From NCBI GenBank assembly GCA_963675625.1, contig OY776497.1:1488001-1552000 (forward strand): 64,000 nt of DNA. Reading direction: 5' to 3'. The notes below the pieces were generated by a model. The model did no database searches and was not told the DNA's origin. It saw nothing but the letters and a program-made list of their open reading frames with translations. Of this stretch, positions 16,905 through 25,132 are shown piece after piece (the stretch's first letter is position 1; each line of letters starts with the position of its first letter). This DNA comes from F22 sp963675625 (GTDB taxonomy: Bacteria; Bacteroidota; Bacteroidia; Bacteroidales; Bacteroidaceae). The position numbers were made by a program, and so were the translations under genes.

Positions 16905-18173
16905 ATGAATATGAATGAAGAAATCCAACAGTATGAGATTATGGCCCCAGTTGGGTCATATGAATCATTGGCAGCCGCTATCCATGCGGGGGCAAACTCG
17001 GTATATTTTGGTATTAGTAGCTTAAATATGCGTGCCCGTTCTGCGAATACTTTTACAGTCGACGATCTACGTCAGATTGCTGCAACATGCGATGAGGCTG
17101 GAGTAAAGACATACCTTACCGTCAATACGATTATCTATGACGAAGATTTGATGTTGATGCGTGAGATTATTGATGCAGCTCATAAAGCTGGCATTTCAGC
17201 TGTTATAGCAGCTGATGTGGCTGTTATGATGTATGCTAAAAGTATAGGTCAAGAGGTGCATCTATCTACGCAGTTGAATATTACTAATGTAGAGTCCCTT
17301 CGCTTTTATGCTCAATTTGCTGATGTCGTTGTGTTAGCTCGTGAATTGAATCTAGAACAAGTTCATACGATTTATCAAGCGATTCAGGAAGAAAATATCT
17401 GTGGGCCTCGAGGTGAAAAAATTCGTATCGAGATGTTTTGTCATGGTGCTCTTTGCATGGCTGTATCGGGTAAGTGTTATTTGTCCCTTCATGAGATGAA
17501 TGCAAGTGCCAATCGTGGAGCATGTATGCAAATCTGTCGTCGTGGATATAAAGTTGAAGATGCAAGTTCGGGTGTAGAACTTGAAGTGGATAACAAATAC
17601 ATCATGTCTCCAAAAGATTTGAAAACCATTCATTTCTTGAATAAGATGATGGATGCAGGTGTGCGAGTTTTCAAGATTGAAGGGCGTGCACGTGGTCCAG
17701 AATATGTGAGCAAGGTGGTAACTGCTTATCGTGAAGCTATTCAAGCTAAATTGGCTGGTCATTTTACTCAAGAACGTATTGATCAGTGGGATGCATCATT
17801 GAAAACTGTTTTCAATCGTGGTTTTTGGGATGGATACTATCTAGGTCAACGTTTGGGTGAATGGAGTCATAACTACGGTTCTGAGGCTACCGAGAAGAAA
17901 GTATATATTGGTAAAGGCGTGAAATACTTTTCTAACCTAGGAGTCGCTGAGTTTCTTGTTGAAGCGGGTGAACTAGAAATAGGAGATAAAATTTTGGTCA
18001 CTGGGCCAACGACAGGGGCTGTTTTTGCTACTGTTGAAGAAGCACGTGTAGACTTAACCCCCGTGAATGTAGTACATAAGGGAGAACGTTTCTCTATGAA
18101 ATTAGAGAAGATTCGTCCAAGTGACAAGTTGTATAAACTAGTACAAGTAAAACAAAAACGCGAACTGAAGTAA
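16905..18173 (+). CDS. U32 family protein, TrhP/YegQ-type tRNA hydroxylation candidate
   Basis: The 422-aa protein belongs to the collagenase-like peptidase U32 family. The N-terminal TIM-barrel half has the EIMAPVGSYESL start and HLSTQLNITN motif; the cysteines that bind an Fe-S cluster in TrhP-type members are in FCHGALCMAVSGKCYLS and NRGACMQICRR (about residues 178-207). The C-terminal part matches the U32 C-terminal beta domain. TrhP proteins act in prephenate-dependent 5-hydroxylation of tRNA U34; that assignment is by family and supported by the divergent dus neighbour, not proven. The transcript appears leaderless; a second ATG lies at 16911. Confidence 0.85.
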   Translation: MNMNEEIQQYEIMAPVGSYESLAAAIHAGANSVYFGISSLNMRARSANTFTVDDLRQIAATCDEAGVKTYLTVNTIIYDEDLMLMREIIDAAHKAGISAVIAADVAVMMYAKSIGQEVHLSTQLNITNVESLRFYAQFADVVVLARELNLEQVHTIYQAIQEENICGPRGEKIRIEMFCHGALCMAVSGKCYLSLHEMNASANRGACMQICRRGYKVEDASSGVELEVDNKYIMSPKDLKTIHFLNKMMDAGVRVFKIEGRARGPEYVSKVVTAYREAIQAKLAGHFTQERIDQWDASLKTVFNRGFWDGYYLGQRLGEWSHNYGSEATEKKVYIGKGVKYFSNLGVAEFLVEAGELEIGDKILVTGPTTGAVFATVEEARVDLTPVNVVHKGERFSMKLEKIRPSDKLYKLVQVKQKRELK

Positions 18174-18199
18174 GACTAACTTTTTAAACCTATATAAGT

Positions 18200-21100
18200 A
18201 TGAGAAAATGGTTTTTAGGCCTAGCTGTATTGATTAGTACGACTAGTGTGTCTGCCAGTGTGGCACCACCACTCTTTATGCGAGATGTTACAGTGTCTCC
18301 AGATGGGCAGTACATTGCTTTTGAATATAAAGGGGACATCTATAAAGTATCAACAGCAGGTGGAGACGCTGTGCAGCTAACGACTCAACCTAGTTATGAG
18401 GCACATCCTATTTGGTCACATGATAGTAAGACGTTGGCCTTTGTCAGTGATCGTTATGGCGACTTTGATATCTTTACCATGTCGGCCGAAGGCGGATCTG
18501 CCCATCGTGTTACAAAAAATTCAACTAAAGAGATTCCTGAAACTTTTTCACTAGATGATAAGTCTATCTATTATTCAGCTCATCTACAAGATCCTGCATC
18601 TAGTATACAGTTTCCATCAAGCCGTTTGACCGAACTGTATAAGATCCCTATTAATGGTGGAATCTCTGAGCAAGTCATGGCTACTCCAGCTGAGCGTTTG
18701 TCTCTAGCTAAAGATGGAAAGTGCTTCTTGTATATGGACGATAAAGGAACAGAAAACTATTGGCGTAAGCATCATACCTCTTCTGTAACTCGTGATATCT
18801 GGATGTATGACATCGTTAATAAAAAAAGTCAAGTGTTACGTGCTTGGAAGGGGGAAGATCGTGATCCGCGCTTTAGTCCTGATAATAAAACAGTCTACTA
18901 TTTGACCGAAGAGTTCGGCTCATTTAATGTGGCGTCTTTTCCATTAGATACTCCATCAAAAATTCAACAAATTACTTATTTTAAGAAGCATCCTGTACGT
19001 TTCTTATCCATAGCATCTACAGGTTTGTTGTGCTATACTTTTGATGGATCAATTTACACGCAAAAATCACCAGTAGCTTCTCCAAAGAAATTATCTCTTC
19101 GTGTTTTGCGCGATGAGGAGCCAGAGATGGAGCGTTTATCGGTGACTAGTGGTGCCGAAGATGCCGAAGTATCATCTGATGGTAAAATGATTGCTTTGAT
19201 AAAGCGAGGAGAAGTTTTTGTGACTGCAGTTGATTATTCTACAACGAAACAAATCAGTCATACTCCTCAAGCAGAGAAAGGGTTAAGTTTTTCTCCAGAT
19301 GGACGAACTCTGGCTTATGCAACAGAACGTAATGGTAATTGGCAGTTAGTATTGGCTACTATGCCTCGTAAGGACGATCCTGATTTTTCTCATGCTACCA
19401 TTGTCAATGAAGAAATTCTTCTTCCATCAAAGACTGTAGAACGCACATCTCCTCAATTTTCACCAGATGGCAAAGAGCTTGCTTTTATTCAAAATAGAAA
19501 GCAACTGATGGTCTACAATTTAAAAACAAAGAAAGTAAGACAAATCACCGATGGTCATTATCGAGCAGATACGAGTGGTCATGTATCATATAGTTGGTCT
19601 CCAGATGGACAATGGTTTGCTATTACATATGTAGGTAACCAACATGATCCATATAGTGATATTGGTTTGGTGAGCAGCAAGGGGGGAGAGGATATTCACA
19701 ACTTGACCAATTGTGCTTATTTTGATTCAGCAGCTCGTTGGGTGATGGATGGTCAAGCAATCTTGTTTTCAAGTAACCGTTATGGCATGCGTAATCATGC
19801 TTCGTGGGGATCTGAAGAGGATGCTTTGTTGCTTTTCTTAAATCAAGATGCCTATGATGAATACTGCCTTAGCAAAGAGGATTTTGATCTTTTGAAACAG
19901 TTGAAAGAACAACAAAAGAAGGATAAAGAAAAGGCCGCAAAGAAAGACAAGAAGAAGGATCAGAAGAAAGAAGATGACAAGAAAGAAGAGAAGAAGGTGA
20001 TCAAGATTGATTGGGCCAATATGGATAGTCGTTTAGTGCGTCTTACTCCACATTCTTCGGATCTTATTTCTACGGCAATAGACAAGAAGGGTGAAAATCT
20101 TTATTTTGTATCTCGTTTTCAGAACAAGTACGATTTGTGGACGACCAATCTTCGTGAGCATAGCACTTCTCTTTTGAAGAAACTTGATGCAAGTTGGGCG
20201 CAACTAGACTGGGATAAATCAGGTAAAAACTTATTTATTTTTGGTCCACGTATCTCAAAGATGACAATAGCTACTAAGTCTATCAAGCCAATTAGTTATG
20301 CAGGTACCATGGAATTGGATTTATCTGCTGAGCGTGCTTATGAGTTGGAACATGTATATCTGCAAGAAAAGAAGCGTTTTTATGACGTGCATATGCATGG
20401 CGTTCATTGGGATGATATGGTCAATGATTATCGAAAATTCTTGCCCAATATTAACAACAACTATGATTTTGCTGCCATGTTAAGTGAATTGCTTGGTGAA
20501 TTGAATGTATCTCACACTGGTAGTGGGTATTTTGCACCAAACAATGGGGATTCAACAGCGGATCTAGGTTTGTATTTTGATTGGAACTATACAGCCCAGG
20601 GGTTACGTGTGAGTGAAGTGCTTGCTGGTGGTCCTTTTGATAGAGCTACATCCCTTGTAAAACCAGGAGTTATTGTAGAATCTATTGATGGAGTATCTTT
20701 GCAAAAAGGACAAGACTATTATCCATTATTGAATCATAAGGTTGGGAAACGAGTGTTAGTTGGTTTTTATAACCCACAGGCATCCAAAGAGCAAAAAGCT
20801 CATTGGGAAGAAGTTGTCCGTCCATTAAGTAAACGCAATATTGCTCATTTAGAATATAAACGATGGGTTAAGCGTGAGGCTGCTATGGTGGATAAGCTTT
20901 CTAATGGTCGTTTAGGTTATGTGCATATCGAAGGCATGGATGATGAAAGTTTTCGTCGTATGTATGCTGATGTATTAGGCAAATTCAATCAATGTGAAGG
21001 TATTGTTGTTGATACAAGATTTAATGGTGGTGGTCGCTTGCACGAAGATGTTGAAGTGTTTTTTACAGGAAAGAAATATTTAACACAAGTGATTCGTGGT

Positions 21101-21469
21101 CAGGAAGCCTGTGCAATGCCTAGCCGTCGATGGAATAAGCCTTCTATTATGTTGGTATGTGAGGCAAACTACAGTAATGCGCATGGTACTCCATGGGTGT
21201 ATCAACACATGGGTATTGGTAAAGTTGTCGGAATGCCTGTACCTGGTACAATGACAAGTGTAAACTGGGAAACGCTTCAAGATAAGAGCATGTATTTTGG
21301 AATCCCGGTCATTGGGTATCGTCAAGCAGATGGTACTTATTTGGAAAATCATCAACTAGAACCAGATATTAAGGTGGCTAATTCACCTGATGTTGTGGTA
21401 CAAGGAGAAGATGAGCAATTAGAAGCTGCAGTCAAAGCACTGCTTGCAGATATTGATGCTAAAAAATAA
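18200..21469 (+). CDS. Tricorn-like S41 protease, exported
   Basis: The 1089-aa protein has a signal peptide (residues 1-19), two WD40/PD40-type beta-propellers with repeated FSPDGKxLA units (about residues 20-570), a Lys/Glu-rich linker (about 570-605), then a PDZ-like domain and a C-terminal S41 serine-protease domain. Ser992 in NYSNAHG is the likely nucleophile. Archaeal tricorn is a cytosolic complex that trims peptides; this bacterial homologue is predicted periplasmic, where it would complement the S46 dipeptidyl peptidase. It starts 26 bp after the U32 gene and is followed by a strong terminator. Confidence 0.88.
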   Translation: MRKWFLGLAVLISTTSVSASVAPPLFMRDVTVSPDGQYIAFEYKGDIYKVSTAGGDAVQLTTQPSYEAHPIWSHDSKTLAFVSDRYGDFDIFTMSAEGGSAHRVTKNSTKEIPETFSLDDKSIYYSAHLQDPASSIQFPSSRLTELYKIPINGGISEQVMATPAERLSLAKDGKCFLYMDDKGTENYWRKHHTSSVTRDIWMYDIVNKKSQVLRAWKGEDRDPRFSPDNKTVYYLTEEFGSFNVASFPLDTPSKIQQITYFKKHPVRFLSIASTGLLCYTFDGSIYTQKSPVASPKKLSLRVLRDEEPEMERLSVTSGAEDAEVSSDGKMIALIKRGEVFVTAVDYSTTKQISHTPQAEKGLSFSPDGRTLAYATERNGNWQLVLATMPRKDDPDFSHATIVNEEILLPSKTVERTSPQFSPDGKELAFIQNRKQLMVYNLKTKKVRQITDGHYRADTSGHVSYSWSPDGQWFAITYVGNQHDPYSDIGLVSSKGGEDIHNLTNCAYFDSAARWVMDGQAILFSSNRYGMRNHASWGSEEDALLLFLNQDAYDEYCLSKEDFDLLKQLKEQQKKDKEKAAKKDKKKDQKKEDDKKEEKKVIKIDWANMDSRLVRLTPHSSDLISTAIDKKGENLYFVSRFQNKYDLWTTNLREHSTSLLKKLDASWAQLDWDKSGKNLFIFGPRISKMTIATKSIKPISYAGTMELDLSAERAYELEHVYLQEKKRFYDVHMHGVHWDDMVNDYRKFLPNINNNYDFAAMLSELLGELNVSHTGSGYFAPNNGDSTADLGLYFDWNYTAQGLRVSEVLAGGPFDRATSLVKPGVIVESIDGVSLQKGQDYYPLLNHKVGKRVLVGFYNPQASKEQKAHWEEVVRPLSKRNIAHLEYKRWVKREAAMVDKLSNGRLGYVHIEGMDDESFRRMYADVLGKFNQCEGIVVDTRFNGGGRLHEDVEVFFTGKKYLTQVIRGQEACAMPSRRWNKPSIMLVCEANYSNAHGTPWVYQHMGIGKVVGMPVPGTMTSVNWETLQDKSMYFGIPVIGYRQADGTYLENHQLEPDIKVANSPDVVVQGEDEQLEAAVKALLADIDAKK

Positions 21470-21478
21470 AGAGATAAT

Positions 21479-21506
21479 GAGGGTATGTCACGAGTGACAT
21501 GCCCTC
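21479..21506 (+). terminator. Terminator of the tricorn-like gene
   Basis: A 13-bp stem, GAGGGTATGTCAC (21479-21491) with GTGACATGCCCTC (21494-21506), has one G-T wobble and a minimal loop, followed by ACTTGTTTTT. It lies 10 bp after the stop codon. Confidence 0.8.
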
Positions 21507-21555
21507 ACTTGTTTTTCAGCAAATATAGGGTATTTGCTTCAATGAAAAACTTGCA

Positions 21556-21638
21556 AAATCGCAAGCGCTTGCGATTTGCTATACATCGGGATGATTGGCT
21601 TTTTGCAAGCGCTTGCGTTTTGAGGTGCAAGCGCTTGC
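21556..21638. repeat. Three phased GCAAGCGCTTGC palindromes
   Basis: The 12-bp palindrome GCAAGCGCTTGC occurs at 21561-21572, 21605-21616 and 21627-21638. All three continue with G on the right, giving GCAAGCGCTTGCG. The first is embedded in a 22-bp perfect palindrome (21556-21577). Centre-to-centre distances are 44 and 22 bp, i.e. whole multiples of 22, about two helical turns. The form, with a central CG, resembles LacI/GalR-family operators. The array is upstream of the thioesterase-dprA genes. No regulator gene of that family is in the window. Confidence 0.75.
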
Positions 21639-21698
21639 GAAAAACGGAGATAAAATAGGGGTGTTTGGCCTGTTTTTAAGTAATAAATAACGATTGAT

Positions 21699-22112
21699 AT
21701 GAAGAAAGATTACCATTTTGTACTTCCTATGAAAGTACGTGACTATGAATGTGATTTACAAGGAATTGTCAACAATTCCAATTATCAGCACTATATGGAA
21801 CACACTCGTCATGAATTCTTAGAATCTCTAGGTGTGTCTTTTGCTGAATTGCATCAACGAGGTGTAGATGCTGTAGTGGCTCGTATTACTATCAATTTTA
21901 AAACTCCCTTGAAAAGTGGGGATCATTTTTTGTCTTGTCTTTCCATATATAAAGATGGGATTAAGTGGATTTTTAATCATGATATTTATCGTACTTCTGA
22001 CGAGAAAATAGCTTGTAAAGGAGAGGTCACTTCTGTGACGATTGTAGACGGCAAGTTGTCTGTCTATGAAGAACTAGATCATATACTTCAAGAAGCAACT
22101 GCTCAGAAATAG
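21699..22112 (+). CDS. Acyl-CoA thioesterase, hotdog fold (YbgC/4HBT type)
   Basis: A 137-aa hotdog-fold thioesterase. The VRDYECDLQGIVNNSNYQHYMEHTR segment near the N-terminus is the 4HBT signature with the catalytic aspartate-equivalent region (usual DxDxxGHVNNxxY, here ECDLQGIVNNSNY). Such proteins hydrolyse short- or medium-chain acyl-CoA or aromatic acyl-CoA. It is 23 bp upstream of dprA and probably co-transcribed. The array of palindromes 60 bp upstream of the start may regulate it. Confidence 0.88.
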   Translation: MKKDYHFVLPMKVRDYECDLQGIVNNSNYQHYMEHTRHEFLESLGVSFAELHQRGVDAVVARITINFKTPLKSGDHFLSCLSIYKDGIKWIFNHDIYRTSDEKIACKGEVTSVTIVDGKLSVYEELDHILQEATAQK

Positions 22113-22135
22113 TAGTCGTACACTAACTTCAAATC

Positions 22136-23338
22136 TTGAATATGATGAAGAAAACGATTGATACTGAATTAAAACTTCACGCAGAAGTGATAGATTGTGT
22201 CGCTTTAGATCACCCTCAAACTCCTCAGGAGCTGCAAGAAGAATGTATCGCTAGTATTACACTAACCTTTGTGATGAAAGTGCGTTATATGGCAATTAAG
22301 CAGTATATTGAAGCCTGTGGAAGTGCTCGCGCACTGCTAGCCAATCCAACTTTACTTGAAGAGAGAGTACCTGAAGTGTCAAAAAAACACCTTGCTTTAC
22401 TTCTGGATACTAAGGAAGCACAACACAAAGCACAAGAAGAATGGGTGTATATACAGGATAAAGGTTTGCAGTGTATTTGTTATTGCGATTCAAAATATCC
22501 TTCTAGGCTTAGAGAGTGTATAGACGCTCCAGTTGTTTTGTATACACATGGTCAAGTAGATTTCAATTGTTCAAAAGTACTGGCTATAGTTGGTACAAGA
22601 CATATTACTCCTTATGGGAAACAGGTTGTCGGTGCTTTTTTAAAAGATTTGGCTCGTTGCTGTCCCGATGTGCTTGTCGTTAGTGGTCTAGCTTATGGAG
22701 TAGATATTCATGCCCATAGGGCTTGTTTGGAGTACAATATAAAAACAGTAGCTGTATTGGCGCATGGACTAGATAGAATCTATCCATCTGTACATAGAAA
22801 AACGGCTGGTGATATAGTGAAGCAAGGTGGCGGTTTGTTGACTGATTATCCAATTAATACAACACCCGAAAAACATCACTTTATCGCACGTAATCGTATT
22901 GTGGCTGGCATGGCTGATGCAACTTTAGTGATCGAATCGGCAACAAAGGGAGGCTCTTTGATTACCGCTGATCTGGCTGAGAGTTATAATCGTCCTGTAT
23001 TTGCTGTACCAGGGAAAATATCAGATCCTTATTCAGAGGGATGTAATGAATGGATTCGGACAAATAAAGCTTATTGTGCTACTTGTATGGAGTTTATTAT
23101 TGAACAATTAAATTGGGATTATCAATCTCCTGCTGCTATCTTGCCTGAGATCTTTCCTGAATTAACGAAAGAAGAGGAAGATATATGTGTTTTGTTGCGA
23201 GATGAAGGTGATATGTCTGTTGATGAGCTCTCAGTTTCTCTTTGCCTACCTGCCAATGTGTTAATTGGATTGTTAATGCAATTGGAATTGAAGGGTGTTG
23301 TTATGATTTTAGCCGGTAATCGTTATCAATTGAGATAA
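22136..23338 (+). CDS. dprA: DNA-processing protein DprA
   Basis: Binds incoming single-stranded DNA in natural transformation and loads RecA; also kept in many bacteria without known competence. At 400 aa it is slightly long. The Rossmann domain is clear: VGTRHITPYGKQ, SGLAYGVDIHAHR, VLAHGLDRIYPSVHR, GGLLTDYP, FIARNRIVAGM and GGSLITADLAESYNR (about residues 150-300), followed by a DprA winged-helix-like C-terminus. The N-terminal SAM-like part is divergent. The start (MNMMKK) has several closely spaced ATGs and is uncertain by a few codons. Confidence 0.94.
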   Translation: MNMMKKTIDTELKLHAEVIDCVALDHPQTPQELQEECIASITLTFVMKVRYMAIKQYIEACGSARALLANPTLLEERVPEVSKKHLALLLDTKEAQHKAQEEWVYIQDKGLQCICYCDSKYPSRLRECIDAPVVLYTHGQVDFNCSKVLAIVGTRHITPYGKQVVGAFLKDLARCCPDVLVVSGLAYGVDIHAHRACLEYNIKTVAVLAHGLDRIYPSVHRKTAGDIVKQGGGLLTDYPINTTPEKHHFIARNRIVAGMADATLVIESATKGGSLITADLAESYNRPVFAVPGKISDPYSEGCNEWIRTNKAYCATCMEFIIEQLNWDYQSPAAILPEIFPELTKEEEDICVLLRDEGDMSVDELSVSLCLPANVLIGLLMQLELKGVVMILAGNRYQLR

Positions 23339-23358
23339 CTCATACCGGCTTATTAGAT

Positions 23359-23390
23359 ATGGGCCTATTGATACGAATCGGCCCATTTTT
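23359..23390 (+). terminator. Terminator after dprA
   Basis: ATGGGCC (23359-23365) pairs with GGCCCAT (23380-23386) and is followed by TTTTT. The right arm and loop overlap the last codons of the convergent PfkB gene. Confidence 0.65.
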
Positions 23391-24291
23391 GTGAGATGGA
23401 ATTCTCATATTGTTGACACACAGTTTTACTAAATGCCAAGCCATGTTGTATGATCTTTTCCCATGTTGATTGGTCTAAATCTACTAAGTCTTCTTTGTAG
23501 ATCCTTTCTTTAAGTAACCCGTATAAGATACCTGCGTTAAAGTTGTCACCAGCTCCTATAGAACTGATAACTTCAATTTTATCTACTGGATATTGTTGGG
23601 TGAAATGTGGAGTATATAAAACGGGGCCTTTATCTCCTTGTGTATAGATGAAATTGGGACAATAAAAAGCGACTTTATCTTTGTATATCTTAGCTCTGTC
23701 CGTCATTTTCCACATGTTTTGAAAATCTTCATTACTACCACGTACAATATCGGCAAATTCTAAATTCTCAATAATTGTTGGTGCTAGTTTCATTGCTTCT
23801 TCACAGTGACTACTACGGAAATTGGGGTCATAATAAATGATCGCTTCTGCACGTTGTGCTTTTTCTAGCAAAGTAAGCATACCCTCACGCAACACAGGGT
23901 TTAATGCATAATAAGATCCAAAAATTACAATATCGTGCTTCGTGATTTCTGGGAAATCTCCAGTTAGACGCTGATTAGGATAGTCTTTATAAAATTCATA
24001 TTCAGCATCACTTTGTTCGTTTAGAAAAGCAAGGGATAATGGCGATTTGCCATCTTCAAAAGTCGAGACATAACTAGTGTCTACATGATTGTCTTCCATA
24101 AACTCTAAGATACGTTTCCCTACGCGATCGGATCCAGTTTCAGTAACCATCACTGTATTTAGACCTAGTCTAGCTAAGGAGATTAATCCATTGAAAACAG
24201 ACCCACCTGGTACAGCTGCTGTAGGTTGTTCATTACGGAAAATAATATCTAAAATGGTTTCCCCGATACCAATGATTCTTCTTTTTTTCAT
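23365..24291 (-). CDS. PfkB family carbohydrate kinase
   Basis: Ribokinase-fold sugar kinase, 308 aa. N-terminal IIGIGETILDIIF and VPGGSVFNGLISLARLG are the PfkB substrate-binding segments; IGAGDNFNAGI near residue 247 contains the catalytic aspartate and the anion hole of the C-terminal PfkB signature. Fructokinase-like activity is the common annotation for close relatives, but the sugar cannot be read. The gene follows the arabinose-5-phosphate isomerase gene on the same strand across a hairpin, suggesting phosphosugar metabolism as shared theme. Confidence 0.88.
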   Translation of the reverse strand: MKKRRIIGIGETILDIIFRNEQPTAAVPGGSVFNGLISLARLGLNTVMVTETGSDRVGKRILEFMEDNHVDTSYVSTFEDGKSPLSLAFLNEQSDAEYEFYKDYPNQRLTGDFPEITKHDIVIFGSYYALNPVLREGMLTLLEKAQRAEAIIYYDPNFRSSHCEEAMKLAPTIIENLEFADIVRGSNEDFQNMWKMTDRAKIYKDKVAFYCPNFIYTQGDKGPVLYTPHFTQQYPVDKIEVISSIGAGDNFNAGILYGLLKERIYKEDLVDLDQSTWEKIIQHGLAFSKTVCQQYENSISQKWADSYQ

Positions 24292-24309
24292 ATTTCAATA
24301 GAAATGTAG

Positions 24310-24349
24310 AATAGCATCTTGAAATGACAAGTCTTTTCAAGATGCTATT
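24310..24349. terminator. 15-bp hairpin between the isomerase and PfkB genes
   Basis: AATAGCATCTTGAAA (24310-24324) and TTTCAAGATGCTATT (24335-24349) form a perfect stem with a 10-nt loop. The T-run (TTTTTG) follows on the plus strand, but both adjoining genes are on the minus strand, where no T-run follows. It may be a T-less terminator or an mRNA-stabilising structure setting PfkB level. Confidence 0.6.
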
Positions 24350-24354
24350 TTTGT

Positions 24355-24960
24355 TTATTTGCCTGATAACAAGCGTGATTTTTCACCTAAATATCCTCCA
24401 TGGTGTCTTTTAGAATATTCGGCTGCAGTAAATTGGGTTCTTTCCATCGTTTCAACAACCAAGATGTCGCCTATAACAGTCATTGCTGTAGTAGAGGTTG
24501 TTGGGGTCATGCCCAATAAGCATACTTCTTTAGGACCTCCAGTTGATAAACAAATGTCAGCTTCTTCAGCTAATGGACTTTCAGGATTACCCGTAATAAC
24601 TATGAATGGGATATCTGGATCAAGACGTCTAGATAGAATTGTTAGCTCAACAATTTCACGTGTTTTTCCAGAATTAGAAATAAGCAATAAAATATCGTTC
24701 TTTTGAAATACACCTAGATCTCCGTGCTGTGCCTCACTGGGGTGTAAGAAAACTGCTGGGATCCCCGTAGAGCAGAAAGTTGTGGCGATATTCATAGCGA
24801 TTTGTCCCGCTTTACCCATACCAGAAGTGACTAATTTTCCTCCACGTACCTTGACGTGTTCTATAATTGCTTCTACTGCTTTTTCAAATTCATTTGTTAC
24901 AGGAATATTGGCTACAGCTGCTGCTTCTTTTTCGAGCAATTGTTTGATTCTTTCCATCAT
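24355..24960 (-). CDS. kdsD: Single-domain arabinose-5-phosphate isomerase (SIS only)
   Basis: Sugar isomerase of 201 aa, interconverting ribulose-5-phosphate and arabinose-5-phosphate, the first step to KDO for lipopolysaccharide. SIS motifs are clear: VTSGMGKAGQIAMNIA, the FLHPSEAQHGDLG segment with the catalytic histidine, LLISNSGKTREIVEL and TPTTSTTAMTVIGD. The two CBS domains of typical KdsD/KpsF are absent; a comparable SIS-only enzyme has been described from Bacteroides fragilis. The ATG at 24957 is an alternative start. Confidence 0.85.
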   Translation of the reverse strand: MMERIKQLLEKEAAAVANIPVTNEFEKAVEAIIEHVKVRGGKLVTSGMGKAGQIAMNIATTFCSTGIPAVFLHPSEAQHGDLGVFQKNDILLLISNSGKTREIVELTILSRRLDPDIPFIVITGNPESPLAEEADICLSTGGPKEVCLLGMTPTTSTTAMTVIGDILVVETMERTQFTAAEYSKRHHGGYLGEKSRLLSGK

Positions 24961-25132
24961 ACGGTTTTGTTTTAATTGAATGTACCGAAGGCTATTTGGT
25001 CAAGAAATAACCTTTCAGACTACAAATATCTCAAAAATCCTACATATAACAAGCTGTTTTGTTGTATTTTTGTCCCTTGCTTTATGATACAAGGGTATAT
25101 CCCTTTTAATAATCGATTTGATTTTCAAAAAT

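Noticed and set aside
19900..20010. Lys/Glu-rich low-complexity stretch in the tricorn-like protein as a frameshift or repeat expansion
   Set aside because: The reading frame continues normally on both sides, and a charged linker at this place is common in bacterial tricorn homologues.
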